Assembly: GCA_024233435.1 (NCBI GenBank)
Contig: JACKPQ010000003.1
Location: forward strand, 33,439 to 97,438
Length of the DNA stretch: 64,000 bases
Direction: 5' to 3'
Source: Chlamydiales bacterium
GTDB taxonomy: Bacteria > Chlamydiota > Chlamydiia > Chlamydiales > JACKPQ01
The translations under genes and the position numbers were made by a program. Under the pieces are notes generated by a model. It saw only the letters and a list, made by a program, of their open reading frames with translations. It was not told where the DNA came from and did not search any database. Below are positions 1-9,205 of the stretch, one piece after another. Position 1 is the first letter of the stretch. Every line of letters begins with the position of its first letter.

Positions 1-1890
1 TCCTCACACGGTGCGCGTAAAGGTCTTGCTGATACGGCCCTTAAAACTGCTGACTCAGGTTACCTCACTCGCCGCCTCGTTGACGTAGCGCAAGATATTC
101 TTGTCACTGAAGATGATTGTGGTACGCTTGGTGGTATTGAAGTGTCACCGATTAAGCAAGGAAATGAAGAGCTCCTGCCTTTAAAAGATAGACTTTTTGG
201 TCGTGTGGCTTGTGAAGATATTTACCAGCCTGGTGATAGCACAAAATGCCTTGCAAAAGGCGGAGAGGTTATCAATCAGCTCCAAGCTGAAGCCATTGAT
301 GATGCAGGTATTGAGAGCGTGCGTATCCGTTCAACGCTCACATGTGAGTCTCAGCGCGGAGTTTGTGCAAAATGTTACGGACTTAACCTCTCAAATGGCC
401 GCATGATTGCCAAAGGGGAAGCTGTTGGTATCATAGCCGCTCAGTCAATTGGTGAACCGGGTACACAGCTTACAATGAGAACCTTCCACTTGGGTGGTAT
501 TGCCTCTGCGCAAGTCGCTCCTGAGCTCATTGCTGAAAAAGAAGGTATTCTTGTTTATGAAAATGTCCGTACCGTTCAAAATCGTGAAGGCAAACATGTT
601 GTTCTTAATAAAAACGGCGCCTTGCATATCTGTAAAGATGAAGGCCGCTCATTAGACGAAACAAAACGTTTGTTAGCTTCTAAGTCAATTGAGTCATTAC
701 AAACTCTCAAAGTAGAGCTTGGCACCCAGATCTTGCTGGCTGATGGCGAAGTTGTTAAGGTAAAGCAAAAGGTTGCCGACCATGAGCCTCACAACATGCC
801 GATCATTTGCGAGAAGCCAGGTTACGTGAAGTACGAAGACCTCGTAGAAGGTATTTCGACAACACGTGAGGTGAATAAGCAAACTGGACAAACCGAATTA
901 GTTGTTAGACAGCACCGTGGCGATCTTCATCCGCAAATCGCTATCTATGCTGATAAAGAGTGCAATGATTTGATTGGAGCCTATGCGATTCCATCAAGCG
1001 CTTTCCTCTCGGTCAGTGAAGGTGATAAAGTAGAAGCAGGTGATATCCTTGCTCGTCTGCCTAGCGGCGCTATTAAAACAAAAGACATTACCGGTGGTCT
1101 ACCACGTGTTGCTGAGCTTGTCGAAGCCCGCAAACCGAAAGAGACCGCAGAAATTGCAAGACTTGATGGTGTTGTTGACTTTAGTGGTGGAGTTCAGAAG
1201 AACAAGCGCATTGTGGTTGTTCGTGATGAAGAAACAGGCATGGAAGAAGAGCATCTCATCCCGCTCAATAAACACTTGATCGTTCAAAATGGCGACACTG
1301 TGATCAAAGGTCAGCAGCTTACAGATGGACTTGTTGTCCCGCAAGAGATTCTTGAAATCTGCGGTGTACGCGAGCTCCAAAAATACCTGGTCAACCAAGT
1401 TCAAGAAGTCTATCGCCTCCAGGGTGTGGACATCAACGACAAGCACATTGAGATCATTGTGCGCCAGATGCTGCAAAAAGTGCGTGTGACAGATCCAGGT
1501 GATACAACATTGCTCTATGGTGAAGATGTCGATAAGAAGACATTCCATGAAATCAACCGTAAAGCAATCCTTGAAGGTGGAAGGCCATCAACAGCGGCCC
1601 CTGTTCTTCTTGGTATCACGAAGGCCTCGCTATCAACTGAGTCATTCATCTCAGCAGCGGCCTTTATGGAAACAACGCGTATTCTTACAGAAGCAGCTTG
1701 CGATGGTAAGACAGACTACATGCTTGACTACAAGTCAAACCTCATCATGGGATCCGCGATCCCTGGTGGAACAGGTTTTTACAATTATAAGAGCCGCATC
1801 CAGAAGTTTGCACTCGATGCAGATGATGGCGCGCTTGTCTTTGACTTTGAGTCTATCAAGCCAGCAGCAGTAGCAGTTCCTGCAGCTTAA
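1..1890 (+). CDS. rpoC: DNA-directed RNA polymerase subunit beta' (C-terminal part)
   Basis: The reading frame is open from base 1, so the gene begins upstream of the window; about 629 C-terminal residues are present. It opens with the conserved SHGARKGLADTALKTADSGY stretch, followed by the Cys of DDCGT and the CESQRGVCAKC cluster, which together form the C-terminal zinc site. The trigger-loop region (AAQSIGEPGTQLTMRTFHLGG) is intact. Further on come the LPRVAELVEARKP motif and the C-terminal VTDPGD...PVLLGITKASL block. It is the catalytic large subunit of bacterial RNA polymerase. A hairpin follows the stop codon. In chlamydiae rpoC is followed by transaldolase and the V-ATPase genes, as here. 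Confidence 0.98.
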   Translation, partial: SSHGARKGLADTALKTADSGYLTRRLVDVAQDILVTEDDCGTLGGIEVSPIKQGNEELLPLKDRLFGRVACEDIYQPGDSTKCLAKGGEVINQLQAEAIDDAGIESVRIRSTLTCESQRGVCAKCYGLNLSNGRMIAKGEAVGIIAAQSIGEPGTQLTMRTFHLGGIASAQVAPELIAEKEGILVYENVRTVQNREGKHVVLNKNGALHICKDEGRSLDETKRLLASKSIESLQTLKVELGTQILLADGEVVKVKQKVADHEPHNMPIICEKPGYVKYEDLVEGISTTREVNKQTGQTELVVRQHRGDLHPQIAIYADKECNDLIGAYAIPSSAFLSVSEGDKVEAGDILARLPSGAIKTKDITGGLPRVAELVEARKPKETAEIARLDGVVDFSGGVQKNKRIVVVRDEETGMEEEHLIPLNKHLIVQNGDTVIKGQQLTDGLVVPQEILEICGVRELQKYLVNQVQEVYRLQGVDINDKHIEIIVRQMLQKVRVTDPGDTTLLYGEDVDKKTFHEINRKAILEGGRPSTAAPVLLGITKASLSTESFISAAAFMETTRILTEAACDGKTDYMLDYKSNLIMGSAIPGGTGFYNYKSRIQKFALDADDGALVFDFESIKPAAVAVPAA

Positions 1891-1903
1891 ACCATGTTGA
1901 ATT

Positions 1904-1935
1904 ACTGGTGCTTTTTAAAAGCACCAGTTTTCTTT
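1904..1935 (+). terminator. Rho-independent terminator after rpoC
   Basis: ACTGGTGC (1904-1911) pairs perfectly with GCACCAGT (1921-1928), the inner T and A runs can extend the stem, and a T-rich tail follows. It lies 14 bases after the rpoC stop and faces the oppositely oriented gene at 1967-2638. Confidence 0.75.
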
Positions 1936-1966
1936 CTATAGATCGCTACTTATCTGAAAAGTGGCG

Positions 1967-2638
1967 CTATTGCATTTTTGCTGCTCTATAAATGGCTATT
2001 GGTGAGTAGCAAGCGTCCATAGCATTACCATTATGTGCTGATGGAATCTTTTCTGGTTTAAGGATAGTGTTTAACTGTTGAATGAACGCAACGGTTTGTT
2101 TTTCATTTCCACTCAATTCGATATACTTAACTGTTCCCTTTGGCAGCGAAAAGGATGGTGTTGTAGACAATGTTGTTTTGTAAAGAACGTCATTCACTGG
2201 TGCATTATAAGCTGTTTTTTTTACGTAGTCATGGGTAGGTAGAGAAAAATTCAAGTCTCTTACTGGTTCTAAAGAATAAAGAGGCTCTTTGACTAGTGAG
2301 GGTTTAATATTTGCCATACTTTCTTCAGTTTGAGCTTTAGCAGGTAAGTCCACATTTTGTGAAGTGTTAGGTTGACCACTCATAAAAGCAGCAAAGATAG
2401 AGAAGATTAAAAAAGCTACTGTAGCTACAATATATGCGACACCTAAAACGGCTAATGGAACCGCTGAGATTGGAGAGGTGGCAGCTAGCACGAGGATACC
2501 TGTGCCAACAATTGCTGAAAGGGCGAGCCCCGCAATAATCGATTTTGCTAATGTGCTTGTTTTATCTGAAGGATAGTTTCTATCCGTCTTATTATTAGTT
2601 GCTTGTGAATTTAGCAATGTTATATTTTGTGCAGTCAT
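1967..2638 (-). CDS. Inc-like bilobed membrane protein, unknown function
   Basis: 223 residues, not matched to a named family. A polar, Asn/Thr-rich N-terminus (about 30 residues) is followed by two closely spaced hydrophobic segments (roughly residues 32-53 and 59-85) with a short turn. A long soluble tail of about 135 residues follows. This bilobed hydrophobic hairpin with both ends on the same side is the hallmark layout of chlamydial inclusion membrane (Inc) proteins, which are type III secreted and inserted in the vacuole membrane. That assignment is inference from topology only. The ATG start has a good ribosome site (AGAGGT at 2645-2650, spacing 6). The 97 bases upstream are extremely AT-rich, more so than neighbouring intergenic DNA. 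Confidence 0.7.
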   Translation of the reverse strand: MTAQNITLLNSQATNNKTDRNYPSDKTSTLAKSIIAGLALSAIVGTGILVLAATSPISAVPLAVLGVAYIVATVAFLIFSIFAAFMSGQPNTSQNVDLPAKAQTEESMANIKPSLVKEPLYSLEPVRDLNFSLPTHDYVKKTAYNAPVNDVLYKTTLSTTPSFSLPKGTVKYIELSGNEKQTVAFIQQLNTILKPEKIPSAHNGNAMDACYSPIAIYRAAKMQ

Positions 2639-2734
2639 TTATTTACCTCTCTATATTAAAAGTTATTAATTAGTTTATATTATATTATAATTTATAATTA
2701 ATGTAAATAATTAATAAAAATGACTAGATATAGA

Positions 2735-3664
2735 TTACTTCGAGGATAGGTGCTGCTCGAGCTTGATGATGTCAGCTGCGAATTTACGGATCCCTTCAGC
2801 GAGCTTCTCTGTTGCCATGGCATCATCATTAAGTAGATAGCGAAAGGACTTTTCGTCAATATCTAGCTTTTCAAGTTTTTGATTCTTAGCGATTTGCGGA
2901 TCTAGCTTGCGGGGGACATCACCTTCGGCTTCACCGAGCTCTTTGAGGAATTTAGGGCCAATAGTAAGCAAATCGCAGCCTGCGAGCTCTAGGATTTCGC
3001 CGCTGTTACGAAATGAAGCGCCCATGATTTGCGTGTCATGGCCAAAGCGCTTGTAATAGTTATAAATTGTCTTAACAGACTCAACACCTGGATCTTCAGA
3101 CGGAGAAAAGTCTTTCTTTTCGGCATTTTTGTACCAGTCGAGGATGCGGCCAACGAAAGGGGAGATAAGGGTGGCTCCAGCTTCAGCGCAGGCGATGGCT
3201 TGAGGTAGGCTAAACATGAGGGTCATGTTGCAGTGAATCCCTTCTTTTTCAAGGGCTTTAGCGGCTAACACGCCTTCCCAGGTTGAGGCGAGTTTGATCA
3301 AAATACGCTCACGCGCAATGCCTGCTTTTTCGTAAAGGTCTATGAGATGGCGACCTTTGGAGATGCTGCCATTGACGTCAAAAGAGAGACGAGCATCCAC
3401 TTCGGTGGATACGCGGCCAGGAACGATTTTAAGGATCTCTAAGCCAAAATTGACGAAGATTTTATCCATAATCTGGCTGATATCACCTTTGCCAAAGGCG
3501 ACAGCTTCGTCTACAAGGTGTCGATATTCATCCATTTGTGATGCTGCATAAATTAGGGAAGGGTTAGTGGTTGCGTCGGTGGGCTTATAGCGCTTGATCT
3601 CTTCAATTTCGCCTGTATCTGCTACTATTGTAGTCATTTGTGCGAGTTTATCGAGTTTAGACAT
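2735..3664 (-). CDS. tal: Transaldolase
   Basis: Class I transaldolase of the pentose phosphate pathway, transferring dihydroxyacetone between sugar phosphates; cytoplasmic. The DATTNPSLI motif lies near the N-terminus and the Schiff-base lysine is in RILIKLAST (about K124 from the chosen start). The second signature region ([20 protein letters not shown]) is present. The upstream in-frame ATG at 3685 would add seven residues, but AAAGGGG sits just ahead of the ATG at 3664, so that start is preferred. Length (309 residues) is usual for the family. Position next to rpoC and upstream of the V-ATPase genes matches other chlamydiae. Confidence 0.95.
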   Translation of the reverse strand: MSKLDKLAQMTTIVADTGEIEEIKRYKPTDATTNPSLIYAASQMDEYRHLVDEAVAFGKGDISQIMDKIFVNFGLEILKIVPGRVSTEVDARLSFDVNGSISKGRHLIDLYEKAGIARERILIKLASTWEGVLAAKALEKEGIHCNMTLMFSLPQAIACAEAGATLISPFVGRILDWYKNAEKKDFSPSEDPGVESVKTIYNYYKRFGHDTQIMGASFRNSGEILELAGCDLLTIGPKFLKELGEAEGDVPRKLDPQIAKNQKLEKLDIDEKSFRYLLNDDAMATEKLAEGIRKFAADIIKLEQHLSSK

Positions 3665-3735
3665 GGTTTCCCCTTTATTGCTCAAGATAACAAAATAAGT
3701 TATTTGGCGCTACAATTGGTGTTAGCCCTTTAACC

Positions 3736-3984
3736 TTAGTTTGAGCTCGAAGACGAAGACGAGGTCGATGTGGACTGAGTGACAGTTCCAGCGACAATGG
3801 CAATGGCAGCTATCATTGCTAGTCCCCACCCCATCATAGACATTCCAATGGCCTGCTCCTCGTAATCACTGCAATTTTCTGCAGGAGGCATAGGAGAAGG
3901 CAGCTCGCAACAGTCTTCATCAAATGCGCTTAGAGGCGTTGCCACGATAGCGATAGACATTATAATCGTATATATCTTTTTCAT
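3736..3984 (-). CDS. Small exported or membrane protein with Ser-rich tail
   Basis: 82 residues of unknown function. It has an N-terminal signal peptide (MKKIYTIIMSIAIVATPLSA). A short acidic, Cys- and Pro-containing segment with three cysteines follows, then a hydrophobic segment (about residues 48-66, MSMMGWGLAMIAAIAIVAG) and a C-terminal run made almost only of Ser and Thr. Small secreted proteins with this layout occur in environmental chlamydiae, but I cannot name a family. It lies between tal and the divergent atpE with its own upstream region. The ribosome site is weak (AGG 7-9 bases before the ATG). Confidence 0.6.
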   Translation of the reverse strand: MKKIYTIIMSIAIVATPLSAFDEDCCELPSPMPPAENCSDYEEQAIGMSMMGWGLAMIAAIAIVAGTVTQSTSTSSSSSSSN

Positions 3985-4079
3985 TCTAAACCTATAACTT
4001 TACCTTCTATTTCTTTTAATAAACTATTTCGAAATAAATAGGTTTAAAAATGTAGTTTTTTGTGAAATGGATCTTGCTC

Positions 4080-4108
4080 TTGCTTGATATAGGGACTTGC
4101 GCTATGAT
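4080..4108 (+). promoter_or_regulatory. Predicted promoter of the V-ATPase operon
   Basis: TTGCTT at 4080-4085 and TATGAT at 4103-4108 with a 17-base spacer resemble a sigma-66/sigma-70 promoter. Transcription would start near 4115, about 27 bases before the atpE ATG, leaving room for the AAGGAG ribosome site at 4131-4136. Confidence 0.5.
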
Positions 4109-4141
4109 GAGGCAATTTCAAGAAGATGTTAAGGAGCTTTC

Positions 4142-4774
4142 ATGATGGATCAGCAACATCCCCAAGACAAGGTAAAAAAAATTTGTGATGCCCTCAAAGC
4201 TGAAACGCTTGATCCGGCAAAACGCGAGGCCGAGGCTCTGATCAATGAGAGCAAACGTAAGGCTAAGGAAATTGTTGATGCGGCGCGAGCAGAGGGAGAG
4301 GCGTTGATTGCTCATGCTGAAGAGGAGATTGTTAAAAAGCGTGCAACGGCTGAAAGCGCGCTAAGGCTTGCCGCTCGCCAGACTATAGAGGCTCTTAAAC
4401 AGAAGATTGAATCGCAGTTTTTTAATCGTGAGCTGACAGGCTTGGTCGAAACAGAGCTGCAAAAGAGCGATGTGATTGCAAAGCTTATCGAAACGGTTGT
4501 AAACGCAATCGAAAAAGAAGGTGTCGAGGCTAATCTTGAAGCGATTGTGCCAAAGGTAATTTCTGCCGAAGAGGTCAATAAGGCTCTTGGAAAGGCAATT
4601 ATCGAAAGGCTTAAATCAAAGGGTGTGATTTTAGGTGATATCAAAGGTGGAGCTGAGGTGAAGCTTATCGATAAGCACATTACGCTTGACATCACCGATG
4701 AGGCACTTTGTAACTTGCTCGCTGATTACATTCGCGATGATTTCCGCGAGCTTATTTTTAGTGGGAAAAATTAG
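4142..4774 (+). CDS. atpE: V-type ATP synthase subunit E
   Basis: 210 residues. It is the peripheral-stalk subunit E of the bacterial/archaeal V-type (A/V) ATPase. The N-terminal half is a charged helix rich in Ala, Glu and Lys (heptad-like, about residues 10-90), and the C-terminal half is the globular E domain ending near DYIRDDFRELIF. AAGGAG at 4131-4136 precedes the ATG by five bases; a second ATG follows immediately. It is the first gene of a seven-gene operon in the usual chlamydial order. Its TAG stop shares its G with the GTG start of the next gene. Confidence 0.93.
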   Translation: MMDQQHPQDKVKKICDALKAETLDPAKREAEALINESKRKAKEIVDAARAEGEALIAHAEEEIVKKRATAESALRLAARQTIEALKQKIESQFFNRELTGLVETELQKSDVIAKLIETVVNAIEKEGVEANLEAIVPKVISAEEVNKALGKAIIERLKSKGVILGDIKGGAEVKLIDKHITLDITDEALCNLLADYIRDDFRELIFSGKN

Positions 4775-5538
4775 TGCATTATTACTTTTTAGCAGCGTCC
4801 CTTCCTGATATTGAACTAGGTCAAGAGCCTGAACTCTCGTTCAGCTCATTGATGCTTCTTTTTCGTGAGAACCTGTCAGAGGATGACATGGACGATATCA
4901 ATCGCTTGCGCTGGTTAATTGACATCGACAATGTCCATAAATTTATCAAAGATGAGCCTTTAAACCCTTTTGGTTTGCTCAAACGTAAGGAGATCGAAGA
5001 AGCGCTTTTAAATCGCACGCTTCTCCCTGATTATGTTTTTGATATTCTTGATCAAGGCGATGATCATTTTTATAAAATCTACCTCACATTCTTTCGCACG
5101 GAGGCCACTGAAGAGAAAGGGTTTTTAAAACGATATTTTGCTTTTGAGCGAAGTTTGCGCCTCTGCTTGGCAGCGGTGCGTGCAAAGGATACAGGTCGGG
5201 ACTTAAGCAAAGAGCTTGCCGATGCGGATCAAAGTGATTTTTTAGTTAGGGCGTTGATTGCGAGCAAGGATGCTAGTGAGCCCGATTTTCCTTTTGAGCT
5301 GCGCTCGCTCTATGATATTGTTAAAAATTTATCTGATGATCCTTTTCAACAATACTGCGAGATCGCGCGTTATCGATTCAAGAAGATAGGAGAGCTTGCA
5401 AAGGATTATCCCTTTAGCTTAGAGGCTCTCATGATTTACACGCTTCGCCTCATGCTTGCTGAGGAGTGGCATCTTTTAAATGATGAAGAGGGACAAAAAC
5501 GCTTGAATGCGTTGATACACCAGAAGGAAACCGCATGA
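4774..5538 (+). CDS. DUF2764 family V-ATPase-associated protein
   Basis: 254 residues, beginning with GTG inside the atpE stop codon (TAGTG). The N-terminus (HYYFLAASLPDIELGQEP) and the LRWLIDIDN and NPFGLL segments match the DUF2764 family. Members sit between atpE and atpA in the V-ATPase operons of Chlamydiae and Bacteroidetes. The protein is predicted soluble and mostly helical. Because no recognisable subunit C (central-stalk cap) is encoded here, it may take that place; this is inference from position. Its stop overlaps the atpA start (ATGA), so it is almost certainly translated coupled to the ATPase. Confidence 0.85.
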   Translation: MHYYFLAASLPDIELGQEPELSFSSLMLLFRENLSEDDMDDINRLRWLIDIDNVHKFIKDEPLNPFGLLKRKEIEEALLNRTLLPDYVFDILDQGDDHFYKIYLTFFRTEATEEKGFLKRYFAFERSLRLCLAAVRAKDTGRDLSKELADADQSDFLVRALIASKDASEPDFPFELRSLYDIVKNLSDDPFQQYCEIARYRFKKIGELAKDYPFSLEALMIYTLRLMLAEEWHLLNDEEGQKRLNALIHQKETA

Positions 5539-7289
5539 GCCAAACAACAGGATCTGTATCTAAAGCTTTCGGAAATTTACTGCACGTTGTCTTTGAAGGA
5601 GATGTGCGCCAGGGAGAGGTTGGATTTGTAGAAGTGCAAGGGCTTAAGCTTAAAGCTGAAGTGATTGAAATTGCAGGTCGCGAGGCAAAAGTTCAAGTTT
5701 TTGAGGATACGCGCGGTGTCAAATGTGGCTCGCAGATGACATTTACCACGCATTTGCTTGAAGCCGAACTCGGCCCAGGTCTTATTTCATCAATTATCGA
5801 TGGCTTACAAAACCCGCTAGAAAAAGTTGCAGATGCTACAGGTGTTTTCTTAACGCGGGGCACTTACGTGGCTCCTCTCGATCACTCAAAGCGCTGGGAT
5901 TTTCAGCCTACTGCTCAAATTGGTGATCAAGTGGAGAGGGGGGATTTTCTTGGCTTTGTGATGGAAGGGCGTTTTCACCATCAGATTATGGTTCCGTTTA
6001 AAATGTATGGCACATACACCGTTTCCTGGATTGCAAAACCTGGTAACTACACTCTTGATAATGTGATTGCAAAGCTAAAAAGTGATAAAGGAATCGAGCA
6101 TGAGATCACCATGGTGCAAAAGTGGCCTGTAAAGCTTCCTCTTTTTAAAGGGACAAAGGTCAAAGCTAAGAAGATGATGGATACAGGATTGCGCACCATT
6201 GATACGATGTTTCCCTTAGTAAAAGGTGGAACGTTTTGCTCGCCAGGCCCATTTGGCGCAGGTAAGACGGTGATGCAGCACCATCTTTCGAAATATAGCT
6301 CTGTTGATATTGTCGTGATTGTTGCTTGCGGTGAGCGCGCAGGTGAGGTTGTTGAAGTCTTGCGCACGTTTCCCCATTTAACGGACCCTCATACAGGAGA
6401 TTCACTCATTAGCCGCACGGTGATTATTTGCAACACCTCATCAATGCCGGTCGCTGCTCGTGAGGCTTCTGTCTACATGGGTGTGACAATTGGTGAATAT
6501 TACCGCCAAATGGGCATCGATGTTTTGCTTTTAGCTGATTCAACATCTCGTTGGGCACAAGCGATGCGCGAGATGTCAGGCCGTTTAGAGGAAATACCGG
6601 GAGAAGAGGCATTTCCTGCTTATTTAGCTTCGCGTATTGCAGCCTTTTACGAACGCTCGGGCGTTGTGCGCCTTAAAAACGAGAAGCATGGTTCATTGAC
6701 AATTGGGGGTTCTGTATCCCCCGCAGGTGGTAATTTTGAAGAGCCGGTAACGCAGGCAACCCTCTCTATTGTGGGCGCCTTTCATGGCTTATCGCGCCTG
6801 CGCTCTGACGCTCGCCGCTATCCTGCAGTGGACCCCCTTATTTCTTGGTCAAAATATCGTGATGATGCCGGATCGGAGCTGGGAGAAGGGTGGTCGGATC
6901 AGGTGCGCAAGGTTGAAGCGATTTTAAGAGAGGGAGATGAGATCGGCAAGCGTATGGAAGTTGTTGGCGAAGAGGGAATCAGCATTGAAGATTTGCAGAC
7001 AAACTTGAAAGCTGAGATGTTTGATTTTGTCTATCTTCAGCAAAATGCCTTTGATAAACAGGATGCTTATTGTTCATTGAAACGGCAACGCAAGCTCTTT
7101 GAGCTGATCTGCAAAATTTTTGATGCGCCTTTAACTTTTACTTCGCATGATGAGGCTCGATCATTTTATATGGATTTGCAAAACCAGCTTAACAACAGCA
7201 ACTACATTGAATACAACACGGATCAATATAAAAAAGTGATGCATGACATTGAGAAGAAAGTGATGGATGCAGCTGGAGGCAGGGCATGA
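5535..7289 (+). CDS. atpA: V-type ATP synthase catalytic subunit A
   Basis: 584 residues. It is the catalytic subunit of the V1 head. The Walker A motif GPFGAGKT is at residues 238-245, the Walker B-like region is [19 protein letters not shown], and the extra 'non-homologous' region typical of V-type A subunits lies ahead of the P-loop (about residues 110-190). The arginine-finger-bearing and C-terminal helical domains follow. ATG overlaps the previous stop by four bases, and the next gene overlaps this one the same way. Chlamydial enzymes of this kind are usually discussed together with ATP/ADP translocases as part of energy parasitism. Confidence 0.97.
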   Translation: MSQTTGSVSKAFGNLLHVVFEGDVRQGEVGFVEVQGLKLKAEVIEIAGREAKVQVFEDTRGVKCGSQMTFTTHLLEAELGPGLISSIIDGLQNPLEKVADATGVFLTRGTYVAPLDHSKRWDFQPTAQIGDQVERGDFLGFVMEGRFHHQIMVPFKMYGTYTVSWIAKPGNYTLDNVIAKLKSDKGIEHEITMVQKWPVKLPLFKGTKVKAKKMMDTGLRTIDTMFPLVKGGTFCSPGPFGAGKTVMQHHLSKYSSVDIVVIVACGERAGEVVEVLRTFPHLTDPHTGDSLISRTVIICNTSSMPVAAREASVYMGVTIGEYYRQMGIDVLLLADSTSRWAQAMREMSGRLEEIPGEEAFPAYLASRIAAFYERSGVVRLKNEKHGSLTIGGSVSPAGGNFEEPVTQATLSIVGAFHGLSRLRSDARRYPAVDPLISWSKYRDDAGSELGEGWSDQVRKVEAILREGDEIGKRMEVVGEEGISIEDLQTNLKAEMFDFVYLQQNAFDKQDAYCSLKRQRKLFELICKIFDAPLTFTSHDEARSFYMDLQNQLNNSNYIEYNTDQYKKVMHDIEKKVMDAAGGRA

Positions 7290-8584
7290 AAAAGATTTAC
7301 GATCGCATTAACAGCATCAGAGGAAGCTTGGTTACAGTTAAGGCTAAGGGGGTGGCCCTTGGTGAAATGGCGCAAATTGAGCGCGCTTTTGGCCCACCAA
7401 CATATGCCTCTGTCTTGGCGCTAGATGGCGACAGCGTTACGCTTCAGGCTTTTGAGGATACACGGGGAATCTCAACGGGTGATCATGTGACATTTTTAAA
7501 CCGGGATGTCTCGGTTACCTTTGGTGAGACTCTTTTGGGAAGGCGCCTTAGCGGCACAGGTGCTGCCATTGATGGCGGCCCGAAAGTGACAGGTCCTCAA
7601 GTGCCCATTGGACAGCCCTCTTTTAATCCCGTCAGACGCATTATACCTCACGAAATGGTTCGGACAAACATTCCGATGATCGATATGTTTAACTGCTTAG
7701 TCAAATCTCAGAAAATTCCAATTTTTTCTGTAGCAGGTGAGCCCTACAACCAACTGCTCATGCGTATTGCTAATCAAACAGATGCCGATGTCGTGATTAT
7801 CGCTGGGATGGGTTTGCGTTTTGACGATTATCAAGCCTTTATCGATAATGCTGAAAATTCTGGGTCGCTGGACAAGACTGTGATGTTTGTGCACAAGGCA
7901 ACAGAGCCTGCTGTTGAATGCACCTTGGTTCCAGATATGGCTTTGGCTGCTGCTGAGCAGTTTGCCGTGCGCGATAAAAATGTTCTTGTGCTCATGACGG
8001 ATATGACAGCTTATGCCGATGCACTCAAGGAAATCATGATCACCATGGACCAAGTTCCTTCCAATCGTGGTTATCCAGGATCCCTTTATTCTGATCTGGC
8101 TGCTCGCTATGAAAAAGCAGTCGACATTGATGGGAGTGGGTCGATCACAATTATCGCTGTGACAACAATGCCAGGAGGCGATGTCACTCACCCTATTCCC
8201 GATAATACTGGTTACATCACAGAAGGGCAGTTTTATTTACATGATGGCTTTATCGATCCATTTGGCTCGCTTTCTCGCCTCAAGCAACAAATAATAGGCA
8301 AGGTAACGCGAGAAGATCATGGCGACTTGGCCAATGCGATGATCCGGCTTTATGCCGAATCAAAAAAGTCGCGTGAGCGTGCTAGTATGGGTTTTCGCTT
8401 GTCTCGTTGGGATGAAAAACTCCTGAAATTTTCCGATCAATTTGAAAAGCAAATGATGGATCTTGACGTGAACATTCCGATTGAAGAAGCCCTCGATCTT
8501 GGTTGGAGAATTCTTGCACAATGTTTTGATTCCCACGAAATAGGCATTAAAGAGTCTCTTTTAAAGCAATATTGGCCAGGGTAG
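7286..8584 (+). CDS. atpB: V-type ATP synthase subunit B
   Basis: 432 residues. It is the non-catalytic nucleotide-site subunit alternating with A in the hexameric head. Family landmarks are [15 protein letters not shown], the [20 protein letters not shown] region, the [15 protein letters not shown] block and the [15 protein letters not shown] motif. As in other B subunits the P-loop is degenerate ([13 protein letters not shown] replaces GxxxxGKT). The start overlaps atpA by four bases (ATGA). Confidence 0.97.
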   Translation: MKKIYDRINSIRGSLVTVKAKGVALGEMAQIERAFGPPTYASVLALDGDSVTLQAFEDTRGISTGDHVTFLNRDVSVTFGETLLGRRLSGTGAAIDGGPKVTGPQVPIGQPSFNPVRRIIPHEMVRTNIPMIDMFNCLVKSQKIPIFSVAGEPYNQLLMRIANQTDADVVIIAGMGLRFDDYQAFIDNAENSGSLDKTVMFVHKATEPAVECTLVPDMALAAAEQFAVRDKNVLVLMTDMTAYADALKEIMITMDQVPSNRGYPGSLYSDLAARYEKAVDIDGSGSITIIAVTTMPGGDVTHPIPDNTGYITEGQFYLHDGFIDPFGSLSRLKQQIIGKVTREDHGDLANAMIRLYAESKKSRERASMGFRLSRWDEKLLKFSDQFEKQMMDLDVNIPIEEALDLGWRILAQCFDSHEIGIKESLLKQYWPG

Positions 8585-8587
8585 AGC

Positions 8588-9205
8588 ATGGCTCAGATCA
8601 AAATGACCAAAAATGAGCTGCGCGATCAACAGCGCAAAAGGTCGCAGCTCGAGCGTTATTTACCAACCCTTCAGCTTAAAAAAGCGTTGTTGCAAACAGA
8701 GGTTAACAATGCACAGATTGAGCTGGAAAAGCTGCAAATTATTGCAAAAGAGCAAGAACTTGATATTATCAAATTTGCTCGCCTTTTTACGCACCCTAAT
8801 GCATCAGATTTGGAAGCATCGCTAAAAATTGTAGAAGTTAAAATCCACGCTGAGAATATCGCAGGTGTTGAGATTCCTGTTTTTGAAGAGGTGGTCTTCG
8901 AGCCCTTAACCTATCATCTTTTTGATACACCTCTTTGGATTGATAGTGCCATCAAGTACCTACGTGCCCTTTTAAGTACCCGCGAGCACATACGTGTTGT
9001 GGAGCAAAAAAAGGCTGCTTTAGAAAAAGAATTGCGAGATGTCTCAATTCGTGTGAATCTGTTTGAAAAAGTTTTAATTCCGCGCACAGATGTCAACATT
9101 AAGAAAATCAAAGTCTTCTTAGGTGATCAACAACTATCTGCTGTGGCACAAGCCAAAGTAGCCAAAACTAAAATCGAAATGCGTAAAAAGGAGGCAGCAG
9201 CATGA
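8588..9205 (+). CDS. atpD: V-type ATP synthase subunit D
   Basis: 205 residues. It is the rotor shaft of the V1 sector. Two long helices (about residues 5-70 and 120-200) form an antiparallel coiled coil, and the C-terminal helix has the family pattern EKVLIPRTDVNIKKIKVFLG. It starts three bases after atpB and overlaps the next gene by four bases (ATGA). Confidence 0.93.
   Translation: MAQIKMTKNELRDQQRKRSQLERYLPTLQLKKALLQTEVNNAQIELEKLQIIAKEQELDIIKFARLFTHPNASDLEASLKIVEVKIHAENIAGVEIPVFEEVVFEPLTYHLFDTPLWIDSAIKYLRALLSTREHIRVVEQKKAALEKELRDVSIRVNLFEKVLIPRTDVNIKKIKVFLGDQQLSAVAQAKVAKTKIEMRKKEAAA

Noticed and set aside
3662..3800. Ferredoxin gene expected between tal and atpE, as in Chlamydiaceae
   Set aside because: No [4Fe-4S] or [2Fe-2S] cysteine pattern occurs; only the small exported protein is present.
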